Positions 32,815 to 36,726 of a stretch of 36,726 nucleotides of DNA are shown one piece after another. This DNA is from Pseudomonadota bacterium (lineage in GTDB: Bacteria > Pseudomonadota > Alphaproteobacteria > Rhizobiales > Xanthobacteraceae). The notes below the pieces were generated by a model, which was not told where the DNA came from, made no database searches, and saw nothing but the letters and a program-made list of their open reading frames with translations. The DNA is taken from NCBI GenBank assembly GCA_963204905.1, contig CAUJJN010000138.1, forward strand, positions 1-36,726. Reading direction: 5' to 3'. The translations under genes and the position numbers were made by a program. Numbering within the stretch: the stretch's first letter is position 1; every line of letters begins with the position of its first letter.

Positions 32815-34428
32815 TCAGACCGCGAGCGCAATTCCGTCGTGCCCAGGATCGGCGCCGCCATCGAACCTGCCACCGTCGAGCCGAATTCCGTGGACCGCGG
32901 CGAAGCCGAATGTCTGCGGACTGCGGATCACCTCGTAGCCTTCCGCCTCCAGCCGCCTCGTGGTGCCGTGCAGGATCCGGTTCGAAACATCGATGGCGTT
33001 GCTGGTCGCCGAAAAGCGCGGCGCGCTCACCGCCTCGGTCATCGTCATGCCGAAGTCGAGTACGTTGAGGACCGCCTGCAACACGCCCATGGCGATCTGC
33101 GTCGCGCCCGGAGCGCCGATCACCAGATAAGGTTTGCCATCGCGGAAAATGATCGACGGACAGATCGACGTGAACCGCGCCTTGCCCGGCGCGATGCTGC
33201 CTGCGCGGCCGGGGCGCGGATCGAACACCGCCATGCAGCCATTGTAGAAGAAGCCCAGGCCATCGGTGATGACGCCGGACGGCATTCCGAGCGAATGGGT
33301 CATCGTCACGCAATTGCCGTCGCGATCGACGACGCAAACCTGCGTGGTGTCCTTGGACGGGAACCCGGAGTTGAAGCGCGGAACGTCCGCCTTGACGCGC
33401 GCCGCGATATCCTTCGACATCGCCGCCGCGTAGTCCTTGGACGCCAGGCGCGACACCGGCACATCGACGAATCCGGGATCGCCGATGAAAGCATCCTTGT
33501 CGATCGTCGCGCGCTTCATGGCCTCGCAAACCACGCGAAGATACTCAGCGCTGTTGTGACCCAACTCCGACAGATCGAAATGCTCGAGCATGTTCAGCAT
33601 CTCGATCAGCATCAGCCCGCCTCCGGGCGGGTTGTTGGTGGTCACCTCGTAACCGCGATAGTGGCCGCGCAGCGGATTCAGCCATTTGGGCTGATAGGCC
33701 GCGAGATCGTCCAGCGTGATCAGGCCTCCATGGTCGCGCATGTCCTGCGCGATGCGCCGCGCCAGATCGCCCTTGTAGAAAGCATCCGAGCCGCCTTCGG
33801 CGATCTGACGCAGCGTCTGCGCATAATCCGGATTGCGGACCACATCGCCGACGCGTTTCGGCGTGCCGTCCTCGCGACAGTAAAGCCGTTTGCCGGACGG
33901 CGAGAACGCCAGACGTTCGGCGCCGGATGCACGTCCCATCGTGCCCGGATCGGACCAGAAGAACTCGACGTGCGGCCGCACCATCCAGCCCCGCTCTGCC
34001 CATTCGATCGCCGGCGCGACAATCTCCCGCCAGGGCAGCACGCCAAACCGGCTATGCGCTTCGAAGTAGGCTTTCAGGGACGCCGGGACACAGGCCGACT
34101 GATAACCGACGTCGTTGATCTTGCCCTTGAGAATGAAGCCGTAGCCATCGCGCGCCTCGCCTTCGATGAGATGCTCCCACATCTCGGGGCGCGCGGCGGC
34201 CGGCGCCGGCGCATGGAAATCGAGGTACTGATGGAAATTCTGGCCCGGAAAATAGATGCCGGCACTGCCGAAGCCGGCAATCCCCGTCATCAGCGGATCC
34301 ACCACGCCCTGCACCAACGCGCAGGCAATCGCGGCGTCGACAGCATTGCCGCCGGCCTCCAGGATGGATGCGCCCGCCTCCGCGGCTTCCGCCTGAGCGG
34401 CGACGATCATCGCTTGTGCCTGAGCCAT
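32815..34428 (-). CDS. Gamma-glutamyltransferase family Ntn-hydrolase
   Basis: 537 residues of the gamma-glutamyltranspeptidase family, which self-cleaves before a catalytic threonine and transfers or hydrolyses gamma-glutamyl groups. The N-terminal region EAGASILEAGGNAVDAAIA is typical of the large subunit. The cleavage site is before Thr361 in DTTQVCVVDRDGNCV, and NNPPGGGLMLIEML precedes it. The small subunit shows TSICPSIIFRDGKPYLVIGA and GSPGGT-like GAPGATQI. No signal peptide is present, unlike the periplasmic E. coli enzyme, so it is probably cytoplasmic; related members are YwrD-like or act as acylases. The ATG at 34428 has GGAGGA five bases upstream. It is divergent from a LysR gene and followed by the binding-protein gene. 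Confidence 0.9.
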   Translation of the reverse strand: MAQAQAMIVAAQAEAAEAGASILEAGGNAVDAAIACALVQGVVDPLMTGIAGFGSAGIYFPGQNFHQYLDFHAPAPAAARPEMWEHLIEGEARDGYGFILKGKINDVGYQSACVPASLKAYFEAHSRFGVLPWREIVAPAIEWAERGWMVRPHVEFFWSDPGTMGRASGAERLAFSPSGKRLYCREDGTPKRVGDVVRNPDYAQTLRQIAEGGSDAFYKGDLARRIAQDMRDHGGLITLDDLAAYQPKWLNPLRGHYRGYEVTTNNPPGGGLMLIEMLNMLEHFDLSELGHNSAEYLRVVCEAMKRATIDKDAFIGDPGFVDVPVSRLASKDYAAAMSKDIAARVKADVPRFNSGFPSKDTTQVCVVDRDGNCVTMTHSLGMPSGVITDGLGFFYNGCMAVFDPRPGRAGSIAPGKARFTSICPSIIFRDGKPYLVIGAPGATQIAMGVLQAVLNVLDFGMTMTEAVSAPRFSATSNAIDVSNRILHGTTRRLEAEGYEVIRSPQTFGFAAVHGIRLDGGRFDGGADPGHDGIALAV

Positions 34429-34580
34429 CGTTCCTCCTTCTTGCTTCTCTCTTCGGGCCGACACGGAGGTTGAACTCCCGGGCGGACAGCATGTCATGGC
34501 CCGCGATTTGACAGAGCCAATTCATTCCTGTCCAATACCAATTGATCCATTATTGATACCCTATCGGCACTGGTCGTCTC

Positions 34581-35501
34581 ATGACGCATCCCTCGATGAT
34601 CGCCAAGACGCATTACTTCCTCGTCGTGGCGGAGACCCTGAATTTCCGGAAGGCGGCGCAGCGACTGGGCGTGGCGCAGCCGGCGCTCAGTCGCAGTATC
34701 CGGAAGCTCGAAGACCAGCTGGGATTTGCCCTGTTCGAGCGTTCGACGCGCCGTGTCGCCCTGACGCCTGCCGGCGAGATTCTCTATCGCGACGGCGCGG
34801 ATGCGATGCAGCGGCTCGACCGCGCGTTGACGCGCGCCGGCGCGGTGGCCCAGGGTCTCAGCGGCACGGTGATGGTGGGTTACTCGACGTTTGCCGCCGC
34901 CGGTCCGATGTCGGACATCATCATCGAGTTTCGCAAGCGTTATCCGGAGGCCCGCGTCGGCCTTCGCCTGTTGGCGTCGTCAGAGCAGTCGACGGCGCTG
35001 GACAATGGAACCATCGACCTCGGCTTCATGATGTCGATCATTTCGCTGGACCCGCAGATTCTGATTTCGCGCGAACGCCTGATCGCGCTGGTCCCGACCA
35101 GCCATGCGTTGGCAAAGGGAAAGACGGTCACACTGCAGCAACTCGCCACCATTCCGATGGCGATCGGAACGCATACGCGCTGGCGGGGCTTCTGGAAACT
35201 GATCGAGAGCATGACCAAGGCAAAGCGGATCACGCTCAACATCGTCGAGGAAGCCGACGATTTGCCGGTTCTGCTTCAGTTCGTGAGGTCCGGCTTCGGC
35301 TGCGCCATTCTGGATGCGTCCTTCATTCCGACACTGCCGCCGGGAATCACATCGCTCGAAATCAAGGACACCAAGCTGACGCTGGATATTTCGCTGGCAT
35401 GGCGCAAGGACAACGTCACGTCACTGGCCACACGCTTCATCGAAGTCGCGAAAGAGTTGATCGAGCCTCGCAAACCGACGCGAAAGCCGCGGTCGCGATA
35501 A
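34581..35501 (+). CDS. LysR-family regulator divergent from ggt
   Basis: 306 residues. The helix-turn-helix is HYFLVVAETLNFRKAAQRL...VAQPALSRSIRKLEDQLG. The effector domain begins VMVGYSTFAAAGPMSDIII and includes LIALVPTSHALAKGKTV. The 152-base region between it and the ggt-like gene contains the A/T-rich stretch CCAATTGATCCATTATTGAT near 34540-34558, the likely place for a shared operator. LysR genes normally control the divergent neighbour, so it probably governs the ggt/binding-protein operon (inference). It has no good ribosome site; the ATG at 34581 fits the family N-terminus. Confidence 0.91.
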   Translation: MTHPSMIAKTHYFLVVAETLNFRKAAQRLGVAQPALSRSIRKLEDQLGFALFERSTRRVALTPAGEILYRDGADAMQRLDRALTRAGAVAQGLSGTVMVGYSTFAAAGPMSDIIIEFRKRYPEARVGLRLLASSEQSTALDNGTIDLGFMMSIISLDPQILISRERLIALVPTSHALAKGKTVTLQQLATIPMAIGTHTRWRGFWKLIESMTKAKRITLNIVEEADDLPVLLQFVRSGFGCAILDASFIPTLPPGITSLEIKDTKLTLDISLAWRKDNVTSLATRFIEVAKELIEPRKPTRKPRSR

Positions 35502-35686
35502 ATCGCGGCCATTGATGACGGCTGTCGCGAAAAACAGCAATGCTGGACGATAGATTCGCGGACGTTCCGTTTCCGCGATCAAAGCCAATTCGATTGGCCA
35601 GGGAACCTTCAACCGCGCAAATCATTGGCCCATCGTGGCTGGCTTGTGCTCGCACGCAACCGGCGTTTTCACACCTTGAGAGCTGT

Positions 35687-36726
35687 ATGGTTGATGCGAC
35701 GTTCGGTGCCACGCCCGGAAGCGATGGCGTAACTTTCCGGTTGTGGGCTCCCGCCGCGCAGCATGTCGAGGTGATGCTGGACGCCCCCCACGCCATGCAG
35801 CGGTTGGAGGACGGCTGGTTCACCTTGACGTCGGCCGCCGCAACCGCCGGCTCGCGTTATCGCTTTCGGATCGACGGCGAGACGCAGGTGCCGGACCCCG
35901 CCTCTCACTATCAGCCCGAGGGTGTCTTTGGACCAAGCGAGGTGATCGACCACGGCAGCTACCGATGGCGCGCGACCGAATGGCGCGGACGGCCATGGAA
36001 CGAGGCGGTCGTCTACGAAGCGCATGTCGGCACATTCACCGCGGCCGGCACCTATCGCGGCATGATCGAGAAGCTCGACCATCTGGTGGCGACCGGAATA
36101 ACCGCATTGGAACTGATGCCGCTGGCGAGTTTTCCGGGCCGGCGCAACTGGGGTTATGACGGCGTGCTCTGGTACGCGCCGGCGGACATCTACGGACGGC
36201 CGGACGATTTGAAGACCTTGATCGACGAAGCGCATCTGCGCGGCCTGATGGTCTTCCTCGACGTGGTCTACAATCATTTCGGGCCGGAAGGAAATTTCAT
36301 CGGCGCCTATGCGCCGGCCTTCTTTTCTCCCGCCGCGACGCCGTGGGGAAGCGCCATTGATTATCGCGTCCCCGCAGTACGACGGTTCGCGATCGAGAAC
36401 GCATTGTCGTGGCTCGCCAACTACCGGTTCGACGGTCTTCGCCTCGATGCGGTGCACGCCATCGTCGAAGCGGGCGATCCGCCGCTGCTTGCCGAACTGA
36501 GCCGGGACGTCGGATGTTTCGCCGCCGCGACCGGGCGGGCGATCCATCTCGTGCTCGAGAATGACGACAATCGCGCCACGCTGCTTGATCCATCGACCGA
36601 TCCGCCGGATGGACGCTATCGTGCGCAATGGAACGATGACTATCATCACGCATGGCACGTTCTGCTGACCAATGAAGTCACCGGCTATTATCAGGACTAT
36701 TCGGAGTCCCGTCGCGATATCGCGCG
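35687..36726 (+). CDS. treZ: Malto-oligosyltrehalose trehalohydrolase (partial, N-terminal part)
   Basis: 346 residues before the window ends. TreZ releases trehalose from maltooligosyl trehalose in the TreY-TreZ pathway. The N-terminal early-set domain begins FGATPGSDGVTFRLWAPAA, and the GH13 barrel follows with AVVYEAHVGTFTAAGTYRG, ALELMPLASFPGRRNWGYDG and LDVVYNHFGPEGNF. The catalytic nucleophile is Asp254 in LRLDAVHAI and the acid/base Glu291 in LVLENDDNRA, close to the numbering in characterised TreZ enzymes. The ATG at 35687 follows GAGAG. The 185 bases before it hold no gene. TreY and glycogen genes probably follow outside the window. Confidence 0.93.
   Translation, partial: MVDATFGATPGSDGVTFRLWAPAAQHVEVMLDAPHAMQRLEDGWFTLTSAAATAGSRYRFRIDGETQVPDPASHYQPEGVFGPSEVIDHGSYRWRATEWRGRPWNEAVVYEAHVGTFTAAGTYRGMIEKLDHLVATGITALELMPLASFPGRRNWGYDGVLWYAPADIYGRPDDLKTLIDEAHLRGLMVFLDVVYNHFGPEGNFIGAYAPAFFSPAATPWGSAIDYRVPAVRRFAIENALSWLANYRFDGLRLDAVHAIVEAGDPPLLAELSRDVGCFAAATGRAIHLVLENDDNRATLLDPSTDPPDGRYRAQWNDDYHHAWHVLLTNEVTGYYQDYSESRRDIA

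Noticed and set aside
32671-34473. 600-codon plus-strand frame opposite the gamma-glutamyltransferase gene
   Set aside because: Antisense shadow with low-complexity composition; the transferase family motifs are on the minus strand.

Overview
The window (36.7 kb, G+C-rich, about 60-65% by eye) looks like the chromosome of an alphaproteobacterium of the Bradyrhizobium/Rhodopseudomonas/Afipia group. The protein flavour, the many LysR and orphan substrate-binding-protein genes, and several families of short palindromic intergenic repeats typical of that group support this. No phage, transposase, rRNA operon or CRISPR array is visible.

Layout. 1-2486: a partial GT-C-type membrane glycosyltransferase (minus) and an acyl-CoA ligase (plus). 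2858-15133: a complete selenocysteine/formate dehydrogenase locus. selD is on the plus strand and converges on a minus-strand block that reads fdoG-fdoH-fdoI, a repeat and hairpin, then fdhE-selA-Sel1 repeat protein-selB with selC (tRNA-Sec), and two unrecognised small genes. fdoG has an in-frame UGA at codon 200, followed by a bacterial-type SECIS hairpin. 15301-18382: on the other side of the fdo promoter region lie a TlpA-like thioredoxin, a secreted transglutaminase-like protein and a cysteine desulfurase that could supply selenium or sulfur. 18624-23157: an NAD(P)-binding epimerase-like protein, a LysR regulator, HtpG and a small lysine-rich protein. 23734-28677: an orphan branched-chain-amino-acid-type binding protein, an FAD dehydrogenase, an SDR and an IclR regulator, probably one catabolic unit. 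28694-30999: a YeiH-type permease divergent from a LysR gene, and a possible small membrane protein. 31264-31338: tRNA-Gln. 31563-35501: a gamma-glutamyltransferase/binding-protein operon divergent from a third LysR gene. 35687 to the end: the start of treZ.

How the genes work together. SelD makes selenophosphate, SelA converts Ser-tRNA-Sec to Sec-tRNA-Sec, SelB delivers it to the UGA of fdoG mRNA, and FdhE matures the FdoGHI complex, a periplasm-facing Tat-exported respiratory formate dehydrogenase. The most striking feature is that the whole 96-nt tRNA-Sec gene lies, in the same orientation, inside the 3' end of the selB reading frame. That frame then ends in an ATGA overlap with an unknown gene, which in turn overlaps a second unknown gene. 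This gives a tightly coupled Sec operon in which one RNA must serve both as tRNA precursor and as mRNA, with two uncharacterised candidate accessory genes at its end.
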